DNA from: Strongylocentrotus purpuratus
Lineage: Eukaryota > Echinodermata > Echinoidea > Camarodonta > Strongylocentrotidae
Direction of reading: 5' to 3'
Assembly (NCBI RefSeq): GCF_000002235.5
Contig: NW_022145607.1
Coordinates: 39,608,029 to 39,672,028, forward strand
Length of the DNA stretch: 64,000 nucleotides
The position numbers and the translations under genes are program-made. The notes under the pieces were generated by a model. The model made no database searches. It had not been told where the DNA came from and was given only the letters and a program-made list of their open reading frames with translations. Every line of letters starts with the position of its first letter. The first letter of the stretch is position 1. Positions 32,706 to 46,108 of the stretch are shown here, piece after piece.

Positions 32706-33065
32706 TTAGTTGTCGCTGATATTACCGGCTTTGTGACAAAAATAAAGCCGACGGAAAGAAATGAATAAAGAAAATTAATTCAAATATCACTTGCGCTATA
32801 GAAACAAAAAGTGAGAGAGATAGAAGCGAAACGATTAAATATCGCTGATTTTACCGGCTTTCATGATAAAACTTAAGCCGTCGGAAATAAATAAAGAAAA
32901 TGAATTGCAATATCACTGGCACTAGAGAAAAAAAGTGAGAGAAAGAGATTGGTGAAAACAATGAAGTGTCGCTGATATTACCGGCTTTCATGACAAAAAT
33001 TAAGCCGACGGAAAGAAAGAAACGAATAAAGAAAATATCACTTGCGCTAGAGAAATAAAGGTGAG
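32706..33065. repeat. ~128 bp tandem repeat, three copies
   Basis: Units begin near TGTCGCTGATATTACCGGCT (32710, 32842, 32966) and include AAGCCGACGGAAAGAAA and AATATCACTTGCGCTA. One and a half reversed units recur at 46505-46690. Confidence 0.85.
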
Positions 33066-33211
33066 ATTTTTTTTCTTCTTCTCCACCTCACTTTGTCACT
33101 ATGATTCTATTTTGTACTTAAATTTTTAAAAATAATTATGGGTTCACTTATTAAAACTTGCATATTTGTTTGTAAAGTGTATTTTCATTGTTTTATATTC
33201 TGTTCTAACAA

Positions 33212-34073
33212 AACAATGGATTCTGAGTGGGGCATTCTGGCGACATTCCGAATGCCAATTGTATAAATCCGTGACGTAATTAACTATGAGGCCTAAAAAA
33301 TAAAATATATTGTGCCTTAGGTGCTAAAACATGGGTCGGTCGGAAAATAATCATCTTTTTTCTTCTTTTTTTTCTCGCCCTTTTTGGGCTGATATTTTTC
33401 AGTTTTTAATGTGTTTTTTTTTTTTTTTTTTTTTTCTCGCCCTCTTTGGCCTGCTATTTTTCAGTTTTTAATGCTTTAATACATGTGTTTCAGCGACATC
33501 ATTCCATTCATATCTTTTCACCTTATACTAATCCATGGTTTACAATGTTGTGTTGAGACAACACTCTCTGCTTCCCAGCTGATGAGGTTTTTCAACTGCC
33601 TGTAAAACTTGCTAGCAATGTGAAGATTGTTGACAAATTGTACAGGTGGTCCCGGGCAAAAAGTGGTCTCTTTACTAACCAAAGAAAGGACCGAAACTGA
33701 CACAGGAAAAGACAGCCAGACAGTTTTGCATGCAAGAGGTTCAAATCATAGCCTATCACAAAATTTGTATCTAAACTGGCCAAATTCATAAAATATGCTC
33801 TTCATTCCTGTTTCAGTCCTGGGGATTGTTCCAAGTGTATGTTTGTATCCGTTTGTTGAGTCTGAAATGAGTCAAATCTGACCCCAAAAAACAAACAATA
33901 ATCAAATACATGAATGTTTGAACTCACTGTATCTCCATGTTTTAATCTGAGTTGTACAATTTACAAAGTTACAAACTAACTTACACTTTGTCTTGCTGGA
34001 AAACTTTAATAAAGAAACAATATTTGAATAAATAAGCACAAATACATGTGTGTTTTCTCGCTCACATGAGTTT
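33212..34073. repeat. Left inverted arm
   Basis: It begins AAAACAATGGATTCTGAGTG and includes AGGTGCTAAAACATGGGTCG, TTTTTGGGCTGATATTTTTC, GTGTTGAGACAACACTCTCT and CAGTCCTGGGGATTGTTCCA. The last is followed by AATAAAGAAACAATATTTGA. All recur reversed in 48485-49326. A 25-base T run occupies about 33412-33435. Confidence 0.9.
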
Positions 34074-37000
34074 CATGGAACAGAGCGCATACGATCCCAT
34101 TTGATTGCAACTGATCGCAGACAATTACTGCTTGTTCTGGTAACGTAGAGGCTTGTGGATAGTTCTCAATGTTGTAGGGTAAGTTTGAAGGAAAGAAAAA
34201 GACAAAACTCTAACGTTTGAGATTCGAGGAAACATAATATGGGGATGAATGAGTAGTTTCTGTCATGGGCGGAGATTCCTTTTCGAAAGGTTTACAAACG
34301 TGTATAGTCTCATTGCAACAACATTCATTTGCGATCAGATGCAATCGCGTGAAGAAAAAAGGGTCTAGCGGTAAAAGGCACAACAATTATAATTTTGGTG
34401 TAGAAAGCCCGGTCGACAAAGCCAATTCAAATTTTACATGCAGGTAGATGAAACACAAATTATGTTCTTTGTAAAAATTATATTGCTATGGTGTCCTTTG
34501 AAAATCAATCGACGGATCATTCTCATGGCTCCTCTTTGAAAAGACATAACGGAAGAATGTGAACTCATCATACCAGGTGTTTCGGGGTTAAGTTAAACAT
34601 TTATGCATCCTCAAAAGATTCCCTTTTTCTTTCAAACACAATTCTTGTCGTTAAGCAATATCCCTATTTCTGTGAGAGCATTCGCACTCAAGCAGACTAT
34701 GAATCTTAATTTTGTTATGTCTCTCCAATGTATATAATAGTTTAAATAAAACGACTATCAATCGATCTTTCCGTACTGTAGCTTTATGCTTGAATTTCAT
34801 TTTAATTATCCACCCCGACCGCCGCCTATATTATTAAGTGGACACTGTTCAGCTATCGCATCCAAAACAGTTTAATCCGGCCCAGCAAAGATGAAAAATT
34901 ATAAACGTGGATGGGAGAGAGATGCGGAAAGCTTGAAAATCTTCTATACAAGGAACAGAGCGCATACGATCCCATTTGATTGCAACTGATCGCAGCTGAT
35001 CGCAGACAATAACTGTGTGTTCTGGTTACGTAGAGGCTTGTGGATAGTTCTCAATAGTTTGAAGAAAAGAAAAAAAACAGAACCCTAACATTTGAGATTC
35101 GAGGAAACATAATATGGGGACGTATGAGTAGATTCTGTCATGGGCGGAGATTCCTTTTCGAAAGGTTTACAAACGTGTATAGTCTCATTGCAACAGCATT
35201 AATTTGCGATCAGATGCAATCACGTGAAGAAAAAAGGGTCTAGCGGTAAAAGGCACAACAATTATAATTTTGGTGTAGAAAGCCCGGTCGACAAAGCCTA
35301 TTCAAATTTTACAAGCAGGTAGATGAAACACAAATTATGTTCTTTGTAAACTTTATAGTGCTATGGGGTACTTTGAAAATCAATCGACGGATCATTCTCA
35401 TGGCTCCTCTTTGAAAAGACATAACGGAAGAATGTACTCTCACCGAAGCAGGTGTTTCGGGGTCAAGTTAAACATTTTATGCGTCCTCAAAAGATTCCCT
35501 TTTTCTTTCAAACACAATTCTCGTCGTTAAGCAATATCCCTATTTCTGTGAGAGCATTCGCACTCAAGCAGACTATGAATCTTAATTTTGTTATGTCTCT
35601 CCAATGTATATAATAGTTTAAATAAAACGACTATCAATCGATCTTTCCGTACTGTAGCTTTATGCTTGAATTTCATTTCAATTATCCACCCCGACCGCCG
35701 CCTATATTATTAAGTGGACACTGTTCAGCTATCGCATCCAAAACAGTTTAATCCGGCCCAGCAAAGATGAAAAATTATAAACGTGGATGGGAGAGAGATG
35801 CGGAAAGCTTGAAAATCTTCTATACAAGAAACAGAGCGCATACGATCCCATTTGATTGCAACTGATCGCAGCTGATCGCAGACAATAACTGTGTGTTCTG
35901 GTTACGTAGAGGCTTGTGGATAGTTCTCAATAGTTTGAAGAAAAGAAAAAAAACAGAACCCTATCATTTGAGATTCGAGGAAACATAATATGGGGACGTA
36001 TGAGTAGATTCTGTCATGGGCGGAGATTCCTTTTCGAAAGGTTTACAAACGTGTATAGTCTCATTGCAACAGCATTCATTTGCGATCAGATGCAATCACG
36101 TGAAGAAAAAAGGGTCTAGCGCGGTAAAAGGCACAACAATTATACTTTTGGTGTAGAAAGCCCGGTCGACAAAGCCTATTCAAATTTTACAAGCAGGTAG
36201 ATAAAACACAAATTATGTTCTTTGTAAACTTTATAGTGCTATGGGGTACTTTGAAAATCAATCGACGGATCATTCTCATGGCTCCTCTTTGAAAAGACAT
36301 AACGGAAGAATGTACTCTCACCGAAGCAGGTGTTTCGGGGTCAAGTTAAACATTTTATGCGTCCTCAAAAGATTCCCTTTTTCTTTCAAACACAATTCTC
36401 GTCGTTAAGCAATATCCCTATTTCTGTGAGAGCATTCGCACTCAAGCAGACTATGAATCTTAATTTTGTTATGTCTCTCCAATGTATATAATAGTTTAAA
36501 TAAAACGACTATCAATCGATCTTTCCGTACTGTAGCTTTATGCTTGAATTTCATTTCAATTATCCACCCCGACCGCCGCCTATATTATTAAGTGGACACT
36601 GTTCAGCTATCGCATCCAAAACAGTTTAATCCGGCCCAGCAAAGATGAAAAATTATAAACGTGGATGGGAGAGAGATGCGGAAAGCTTGAAAATCTTCTA
36701 TACAAGGAACAGAGCGCATACGATCCCATTTGATTGCAACTGATCGCAGCTGATCGCAGACAATAACTGTGTGTTCTGGTTACGTAGAGGCTTGTGGATA
36801 GTTCTCAATAGTTTGAAGAAAAGAAAAAAAAACAGAACCCTAACATTTGAGATTCGAGGAAACATAATATGGGGACCTATGAGTAGATTCTGTCATGGGC
36901 GAAGATTCCTTTTCGAAAGGTTTACAAACGTATAGTTTCATTGCAACAGCATTCATTTGCGATCAGATGCAATCACGTGAAGAAAAAAGGGTCTAGCGGT

Positions 37001-40000
37001 AAAAGGCACAACAATTATAATTTTGGTGTAGAAAGCCCGGTCGACAAAGCCTATTCAAATTTTACAAGCAGGTAGATGAAACACAAATTATGTTCTTTGT
37101 AAACTTTATAGTGCTATGGGGTACTTTGAAAATCAATCGACGGATCATTCTCATGGCTCCTGTTTGAAAAGACATAACGGAAGAATGTACTCTCACCGAA
37201 GCAGGTGTTTCGGGGTCAAGTTAAACATTTTATGCGTCCTCAAAAGATTCCCTTTTTCTTTCAAACACAATTCTCGTCGTTAAGCAATATCCCTATTTCT
37301 GTGAGAGCATTCGCACTCAAGCAGACTATGAATCTTAATTTTGTTATGTCTCTCCAATGTATATAATAGTTTAAATAAAACGACTATCAATCGATCTTTC
37401 CGTACTGTAGCTTTATGCTTGAATTTCATTTCAATTATCCACCCCGACCGCCGCCTATATTATTAAGTGGACACTGTTAAGCTATCGCATCCAAAACAGT
37501 TTAATCCGGCCCAGCAAAGATTAAAAAATTATAAATGTGGATGGGAGAGAGATGCGGAAAGCTTGAAAATCTTCTATACAAGGAACAGAGCGCATACGAT
37601 CCCATTTGATTGCAACTGATCGCAGCTGATCGCAGACAATAACTGTGTGTTCTGGTTACGTAGAGGCTTGTGGATAGTTCTCAATAGTTTGAAGAAAAGA
37701 AAAAAAACAGAACCCTAACGTTTGAGATTCGAGGAAACATAATATGGGGACGTATGAGTAGATTCTGTCATGGGCGGAGATTCCTTTTCGAAAGGTTTAC
37801 AAACGTGTATAGTCTCATTGCAACAGCATTCATTTGCGATCAGATGCAATCACGTGAAGAAAAAAGGGTCTAGCGGTAAAAGGCACAACAAGTATAATTT
37901 TGGTGTAGAAAGCCCGGTCGACAAAGCCTATTCAAATTGTACAAGCAGGTAGATGAAACACAAATTATGTTCTTTGTAAACTTTATAGTGCTATGGGGTA
38001 CTTTGAAAATCAATCGACGGATCATTCTCATGGCTCCTCTTTGAAAAGACATAACGGAAGAATGTACTCTCACCGAAGCAGGTGTTTCGGGGTCAAGTTA
38101 AACATTTTATGCGTCCTCAAAAGATTCCCTTTTTCTTTCAAACACAATTCTCGTCGTTAAGCAATATCCCTATTTCTGTGAGAGCATTCGCACTCAAGCA
38201 GACTATGAATCTTAATTTTGTTATGTCTCTCCAATGTATATAATAGTTTAAATAAAACGACTATCAATCGATCTTTCCGTACTGTAGCTTTATGCTTGAA
38301 TTTCATTTCAATTATCCACCCCGACCGCCGCCTATATTATTAAGTGGACACTGTTAAGCTATCGCATCCAAAACAGTTTAATCCGGCCCAGCAAAGATTA
38401 AAAAATTATAAATGTGGATGGGAGAGAGATGCGGAAAGCTTGAAAATCTTCTATACAAGGAACAGAGCGCATACGATCCCATTTGATTGCAACTGATCGC
38501 AGCTGATCGCAGACAATAACTGTGTGTTCTGGTTACGTAGAGGCTTGTGGATAGTTCTCAATAGTTTGAAGAAAAGAAAAAAAAACAGAACCCTAACATT
38601 TGAGATTCGAGGAAACATAATATGGGGACGTATGCGTAGATTCTGTCATGGGCGAAGATTCCTTTTCGAAAGGTTTACAAACGTATAGTCTCATTGCAAC
38701 AGCATTCATTTGCGATCAGATGCAATCACGTGAAGAAAAAAGGGTCTAGCGGTAAAAGGCACAACAATTATAATTTTGGTGTAGAAAGCCCGGTCGACAA
38801 AGCCTATTCAAATTGTACAAGCAGGTAGATGAAACACAAATTATGTTCTTTGTAAACTTTATAGTGCTATGGGGTACTTTGAAAATCAATCGACGGATCA
38901 TTCTCATGGCTCCTTTGAAAAGACATAACGGAAGAATGTACTCTCACCTTACCAGGTGTTTCTGGGTCGAGTTAAACATTTTATGCGTCCTCAAAAGATT
39001 CCCTTTTTCTTTCAAACACAATTCTTGTCGTTAAGCAATATCCCTATTTCTGTTAGAGCATTCGCACTTAAGCAGACTATGAATCTTAATTGTGTTATGT
39101 CTCTCCAATGTATATAATAGTTTAAATAAAACGACTATCAATCGATCTTTCCGTACTGTAGCTTTATGCTTGAATTTCATTTCAATTATCCACCCCGACC
39201 GCCGCCTATATTATTAAGTGGACACTGTTAAGCTATCGCATCCAAAACAGTTTAATCCGGCCCAGCAAAGATTAAAAAATTATAAATGTGGATGGGAGAG
39301 AGATGCGGAAAGCTTGAAAATCTTCTATACAAGGAACAGAGCGCATACGATCCCATTTGATTGCAACTGATCGCAGCTGATCGCAGACAATAACTGTGTG
39401 TTCTGGTTACGTAGAGGCTTGTGGATAGTTCTCAATAGTTTGAAGAAAAGAAAAAAAAAACAGAACCCTAACATTTGAGATTCGAGGAAACATAATATGG
39501 GGACGTATGCGTAGATTCTGTCATGGGCGAAGATTCCTTTTCGAAAGGTTTACAAACGTATAGTCTCATTGCAACAGCATTCATTTGCGATCAGATGCAA
39601 TCACGTGAAGAAAAAAGGGTCTAGCGGTAAAAGGCACAACAATTATAATTTTGGTGTAGAAAGCCCGGTCGACAAAGCCTATTCAAATTGTACAAGCAGG
39701 TAGATGAAACACAAATTATGTTCTTTGTAAACTTTAAAGTGCTATGGGGTACTTTGAAAATCAATCGACGGATCATTCTCATGGCTCCTGTTTGAAAAGA
39801 CATAACGGAAGAATGTACTCTCACCTTACCAGGTGTTTCTGGGTCGAGTTAAACATTTTATGCGTCCTCAAAAGATTCCCTTTTTCTTTCAAACACAATT
39901 CTTGTCGTTAAGCAATATCCCTATTTCTGTGTTAGAGCATTCGCACTTAAGCAGACTATGAATCTTAATTGTGTTATGTCTCTCCAATGTATATAATAGT

Positions 40001-43000
40001 TTAAATAAAACGACTATCAATCGATCTTTCCGTACTGTAGCTTTATGCTTGAATTTCATTTTAATTATCCACCCCGACCGCCGCCTATATTATTAAGTGG
40101 ACACTGTTCAGCTATCGCATCAAAACAGTTTAATCCGGCCCAGCAAAGATGAAAAATTATAAACGTGGATGGGAGAGAGATGCGGAAAGCTTGAAAATCT
40201 TCTATACAAGGAACAGAGCGCATACGATCCCATTTGATTGCAACTGATCGCAGCTGATCGCAGACAATAACTGTGTGTTCTGGTTACGTAGAGGCTTGTG
40301 GATAGTTCTCAATAGTTTGAAGAAAAGAAAAAAAAACAGAACCCTAACATTTGAGATTCGAGGAAACATAATATGGGGACGTATGAGTAGATTCTGTCAT
40401 GGGCGGAGATTCCTTTTCGAAAGGTTTACAAACGTGTATAGTCTCATTGCAACAGCATTCATTTGCGATCAGATGCAATCACGTGAAGAAAAAAGGGTCT
40501 AGCGGTAAAAGGCACAACAATTATAATTTTGGTGTAGAAAGCCCGGTCGACAAAGCCTATTCAAATTTTACAAGCAGGTAGATGAAACACAAATTATGTT
40601 CTTTGTAAACTTTATAGTGCTATGGGGTACTTTGAAAATCAATCGACGGATCATTCTCATGGCTCCTCTTTGAAAAGACATAACGGAAGAATGTACTCTC
40701 ACCGAAGCAGGTGTTTCGGGGTCAAGTTAAACATTTTATGCGTCCTCAAAAGATTCCCTTTTTCTTTCAAACACAATTCTCGTCGTTAAGCAATATCCCT
40801 ATTTCTGTGAGAGCATTCGCACTCAAGCAGACTATGAATCTTAATTTTGTTATGTCTCTCCAATGTATATAATAGTTTAAATAAAACGACTATCAATCGA
40901 TCTTTCCGTACTGTAGCTTTATGCTTGAATTTCATTTCAATTATCCACCCCGACCGCCGCCTATATTATTAAGTGGACACTGTTCAGCTATCGCATCCAA
41001 AACAGTTTAATCCGGCCCAGCAAAGATGAAAAATTATAAACGTGGATGGGAGAGAGATGCGGAAAGCTTGAAAATCTTCTATACAAGAAACAGAGCGCAT
41101 ACGATCCCATTTGATTGCAACTGATCGCAGCTGATCGCAGACAATAACTGTGTGTTCTGGTTACGTAGAGGCTTGTGGATAGTTCTCAATAGTTTGAAGA
41201 AAAGAAAAAAAAACAGAACCCTATCATTTGAGATTCGAGGAAACATAATATGGGGACGTATGAGTAGATTCTGTCATGGGCGGAGATTCCTTTTCGAAAG
41301 GTTTACAAACGTGTATAGTCTCATTGCAACAGCATTCATTTGCGATCAGATGCAATCACGTGAAGAAAAAAGGGTCTAGCGCGGTAAAAGGCACAACAAT
41401 TATACTTTTGGTGTAGAAAGCCCGGTCGACAAAGCCTATTCAAATTTTACAAGCAGGTAGATAAAACACAAATTATGTTCTTTGTAAACTTTATAGTGCT
41501 ATGGGGTACTTTGAAAATCAATCGACGGATCATTCTCATGGCTCCTCTTTGAAAAGACATAACGGAAGAATGTACTCTCACCGAAGCAGGTGTTTCGGGG
41601 TCAAGTTAAACATTTTATGCGTCCTCAAAAGATTCCCTTTTTCTTTCAAACACAATTCTCGTCGTTAAGCAATATCCCTATTTCTGTGAGAGCATTCGCA
41701 CTCAAGCAGACTATGAATCTTAATTTTGTTATGTCTCTCCAATGTATATAATAGTTTAAATAAAACGACTATCAATCGATCTTTCCGTACTGTAGCTTTA
41801 TGCTTGAATTTCATTTCAATTATCCACCCCGACCGCCGCCTATATTATTAAGTGGACACTGTTCAGCTATCGCATCCAAAACAGTTTAATCCGGCCCAGC
41901 AAAGATGAAAAATTATAAACGTGGATGGGAGAGAGATGCGGAAAGCTTGAAAATCTTCTATACAAGGAACAGAGCGCATACGATCCCATTTGATTGCAAC
42001 TGATCGCAGCTGATCGCAGACAATAACTGTGTGTTCTGGTTACGTAGAGGCTTGTGGATAGTTCTCAATAGTTTGAAGAAAAGAAAAAAAAACAGAACCC
42101 TAACATTTGAGATTCGAGGAAACATAATATGGGGATGTATGAGTAGATTCTGTCATGGGCGGAGATTCCTTTTCGAAAGGTTTACAAACGTATAGTTTCA
42201 TTGCAACAGCATTCATTTGCGATCAGATGCAATCACGTGAAGAAAAAAGGGTCTAGCGGTAAAAGGCACAACAATTATAATTTTGGTGTAGAAAGCCCGG
42301 TCGACAAAGCCTATTCAAATTTTACAAGCAGGTAGATGAAACACAAATTATGTTCTTTGTAAACTTTATAGTGCTATGGGGTACTTTGAAAATCAATCGA
42401 CGGATCATTCTCATGGCTCCTCTTTGAAAAGACATAACGGAAGAATGTACTCTCACCGAAGCAGGTGTTTCGGGGTCAAGTTAAACATTTTATGCGTCCT
42501 CAAAAGATTCCCTTTTTCTTTCAAACACAATTCTTGTCGTTAAGCAATATCCCTATTTCTGTGAGAGCATTCGCACTCAAGCAGACTATGAATCTTAATT
42601 TTGTTATGTCTCTCCAATGTATATAATAGTTTAAATAAAACGACTATCAATCGATCTTTCCGTACTGTAGCTTTATGCTTGAATTTCATTTCAATTATCC
42701 ACCCCGACCGCCGCCTATATTATTAAGTGGACACTGTTCAGCTATCGCATCCAAAACAGTTTAATCCGGCCCAGCAAAGATTAAAAAATTATAAATGTGG
42801 ATGGGAGAGAGATGCGGAAAGCTTGAAAATCTTCTATACAAGGAACAGAGCGCATACGATCCCATTTGATTGCAACTGATCGCAGCTGATCGCAGACAAT
42901 AACTGTGTGTTCTGGTTACGTAGAGGCTTGTGGATAGTTCTCAATAGTTTGAAGAAAAGAAAAAAAACAGAACCCTAACGTTTGAGATTCGAGGAAACAT

Positions 43001-46000
43001 AATATGGGGACGTATGAGTAGATTCTGTCATGGGCGGAGATTCCTTTTCGAAAGGTTTACAAACGTGTATAGTCTCATTGCAACAGCATTCATTTGCGAT
43101 CAGATGCAATCACGTGAAGAAAAAAGGGTCTAGCGGTAAAAGGCACAACAAGTATAATTTTGGTGTAGAAAGCCCGGTCGACAAAGCCTATTCAAATTGT
43201 ACAAGCAGGTAGATGAAACACAAATTATGTTCTTTGTAAACTTTATAGTGCTATGGGGTACTTTGAAAATCAATCGACGGATCATTCTCATGGCTCCTCT
43301 TTGAAAAGACATAACGGAAGAATGTACTCTCACCGAAGCAGGTGTTTCGGGGTCAAGTTAAACATTTTATGCGTCCTCAAAAGATTCCCTTTTTCTTTCA
43401 AACACAATTCTCGTCGTTAAGCAATATCCCTATTTCTGTGAGAGCATTCGCACTCAAGCAGACTATGAATCTTAATTTTGTTATGTCTCTCCAATGTATA
43501 TAATAGTTTAAATAAAACGACTATCAATCGATCTTTCCGTACTGTAGCTTTATGCTTGAATTTCATTTCAATTATCCACCCCGACCGCCGCCTATATTAT
43601 TAAGTGGACACTGTTAAGCTATCGCATCCAAAACAGTTTAATCCGGCCCAGCAAAGATTAAAAAATTATAAATGTGGATGGGAGAGAGATGCGGAAAGCT
43701 TGAAAATCTTCTATACAAGGAACAGAGCGCATACGATCCCATTTGATTGCAACTGATCGCAGCTGATCGCAGACAATAACTGTGTGTTCTGGTTACGTAG
43801 AGGCTTGTGGATAGTTCTCAATAGTTTGAAGAAAAGAAAAAAAAACAGAACCCTAACGTTTGAGATTCGAGGAAACATAATATGGGGACGTATGAGTAGA
43901 TTCTGTCATGGGCGAAGATTCCTTTTCGAAAGGTTTACAAACGTATAGTCTCATTGCAACAGCATTCATTTGCGATCAGATGCAATCACGTGAAGAAAAA
44001 AGGGTCTAGCGGTAAAAGGCACAACAATTATAATTTTGGTGTAGAAAGCCCGGTCGACAAAGCCTATTCAAATTGTACAAGCAGGTAGATGAAACACAAA
44101 TTATGTTCTTTGTAAACTTTATAGTGCTATGGGGTACTTTGAAAATCAATCGACGGATCATTCTCATGGCTCCTCTTTGAAAAGACATAACGGAAGAATG
44201 TACTCTCACCTTACCAGGTGTTTCTGGGTCGAGTTAAACATTTTATGCGTCCTCAAAAGATTCCCTTTTTCTTTCAAACACAATTCTTGTCGTTAAGCAA
44301 TATCCCTATTTCTGTTAGAGCATTCGCACTTAAGCAGACTATGAATCTTAATTGTGTTATGTCTCTCCAATGTATATAATAGTTTAAATAAAACGACTAT
44401 CAATCGATCTTTCCGTACTGTAGCTTTATGCTTGAATTTCATTTTAATTATCCACCCCGACCGCCGCCTATATTATTAAGTGGACACTGTTCAGCTATCG
44501 CATCCAAAACAGTTTAATCCGGCCCAGCAAAGATGAAAAATTATAAACGTGGATGGGAGAGAGATGCGGAAAGCTTGAAAATCTTCTATACAAGGAACAG
44601 AGCGCATACGATCCCATTTGATTGCAACTGATCGCAGCTGATCGCAGACAATAACTGTGTGTTCTGGTTACGTAGAGGCTTGTGGATAGTTCTCAATAGT
44701 TTGAAGAAAAGAAAAAAAAACAGAACCCTAACATTTGAGATTCGAGGAAACATAATATGGGGACGTATGAGTAGATTCTGTCATGGGCGGAGATTCCTTT
44801 TCGAAAGGTTTACAAACGTGTATAGTCTCATTGCAACAGCATTCATTTGCGATCAGATGCAATCACGTGAAGAAAAAAGGGTCTAGCGGTAAAAGGCACA
44901 ACAATTATAATTTTGGTGTAGAAAGCCCGGTCGACAAAGCCTATTCAAATTTTACAAGCAGGTAGATGAAACACAAATTATGTTCTTTGTAAACTTTATA
45001 GTGCTATGGGGTACTTTGAAAATCAATCGACGGATCATTCTCATGGCTCCTCTTTGAAAAGACATAACGGAAGAATGTACTCTCACCGAAGCAGGTGTTT
45101 CGGGGTCAAGTTAAACATTTTATGCGTCCTCAAAAGATTCCCTTTTTCTTTCAAACACAATTCTCGTCGTTAAGCAATATCCCTATTTCTGTGAGAGCAT
45201 TCGCACTCAAGCAGACTATGAATCTTAATTTTGTTATGTCTCTCCAATGTATATAATAGTTTAAATAAAACGACTATCAATCGATCTTTCCGTACTGTAG
45301 CTTTATGCTTGAATTTCATTTCAATTATCCACCCCGACCGCCGCCTATATTATTAAGTGGACACTGTTCAGCTATCGCATCCAAAACAGTTTAATCCGGC
45401 CCAGCAAAGATGAAAAATTATAAACGTGGATGGGAGAGAGATGCGGAAAGCTTGAAAATCTTCTATACAAGAAACAGAGCGCATACGATCCCATTTGATT
45501 GCAACTGATCGCAGCTGATCGCAGACAATAACTGTGTGTTCTGGTTACGTAGAGGCTTGTGGATAGTTCTCAATAGTTTGAAGAAAAGAAAAAAAAACAG
45601 AACCCTATCATTTGAGATTCGAGGAAACATAATATGGGGACGTATGAGTAGATTCTGTCATGGGCGGAGATTCCTTTTCGAAAGGTTTACAAACGTGTAT
45701 AGTCTCATTGCAACAGCATTCATTTGCGATCAGATGCAATCACGTGAAGAAAAAAGGGTCTAGCGCGGTAAAAGGCACAACAATTATACTTTTGGTGTAG
45801 AAAGCCCGGTCGACAAAGCCTATTTAAATTTTACAAGCAGGTAGATGAAACACAAATTATGTTCTTTGTAAACTTAATAGTGCTAAAGGGTACTTTGAAA
45901 ATCAATCGACGGATCATTCTCATGGCTCCTCTTTGAAAAGACATAACTGAAGAATGTACTCTCACCTTACCAGGTGTTTCTGGGTTGAGTTAAACATTTT

Positions 46001-46108
46001 TATGCATCCTCCAAAGATTCCCTTTTTCTTTCAAACACAATTCTTGTCGTTAAGAATATCCCTATTTCTGTGAGAGCATTCGAACTCAAGCAGACTATGA
46101 ATATACAT
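34074..46108. repeat. 876 bp tandem (satellite-like) array, ~13.7 copies
   Basis: The marker CAGAGCGCATACGATCCC starts at 34081, 34956, 35832, 36710, 37586, 38463, 39337, 40213, 41091, 41970, 42846, 43723, 44598 and 45475, so spacing is 874-879 bp. Identity between units is very high. Each has GATCGCAGCTGATCGCAGAC near its start and AATAAAACGACTATCAATCG about 660 bp in. The last unit is truncated near 46108. Conserved frames of 60-75 codons on either strand follow from the DNA identity and are not evidence of genes. Confidence 0.97.

Noticed and set aside
34265-45763. Repeated 60, 67 and 75-codon frames in the 876 bp units as a conserved gene family
   Set aside because: Their conservation follows from the DNA identity of the units. 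Some lack an ATG, neither strand shows a protein motif, and several units break the frames.
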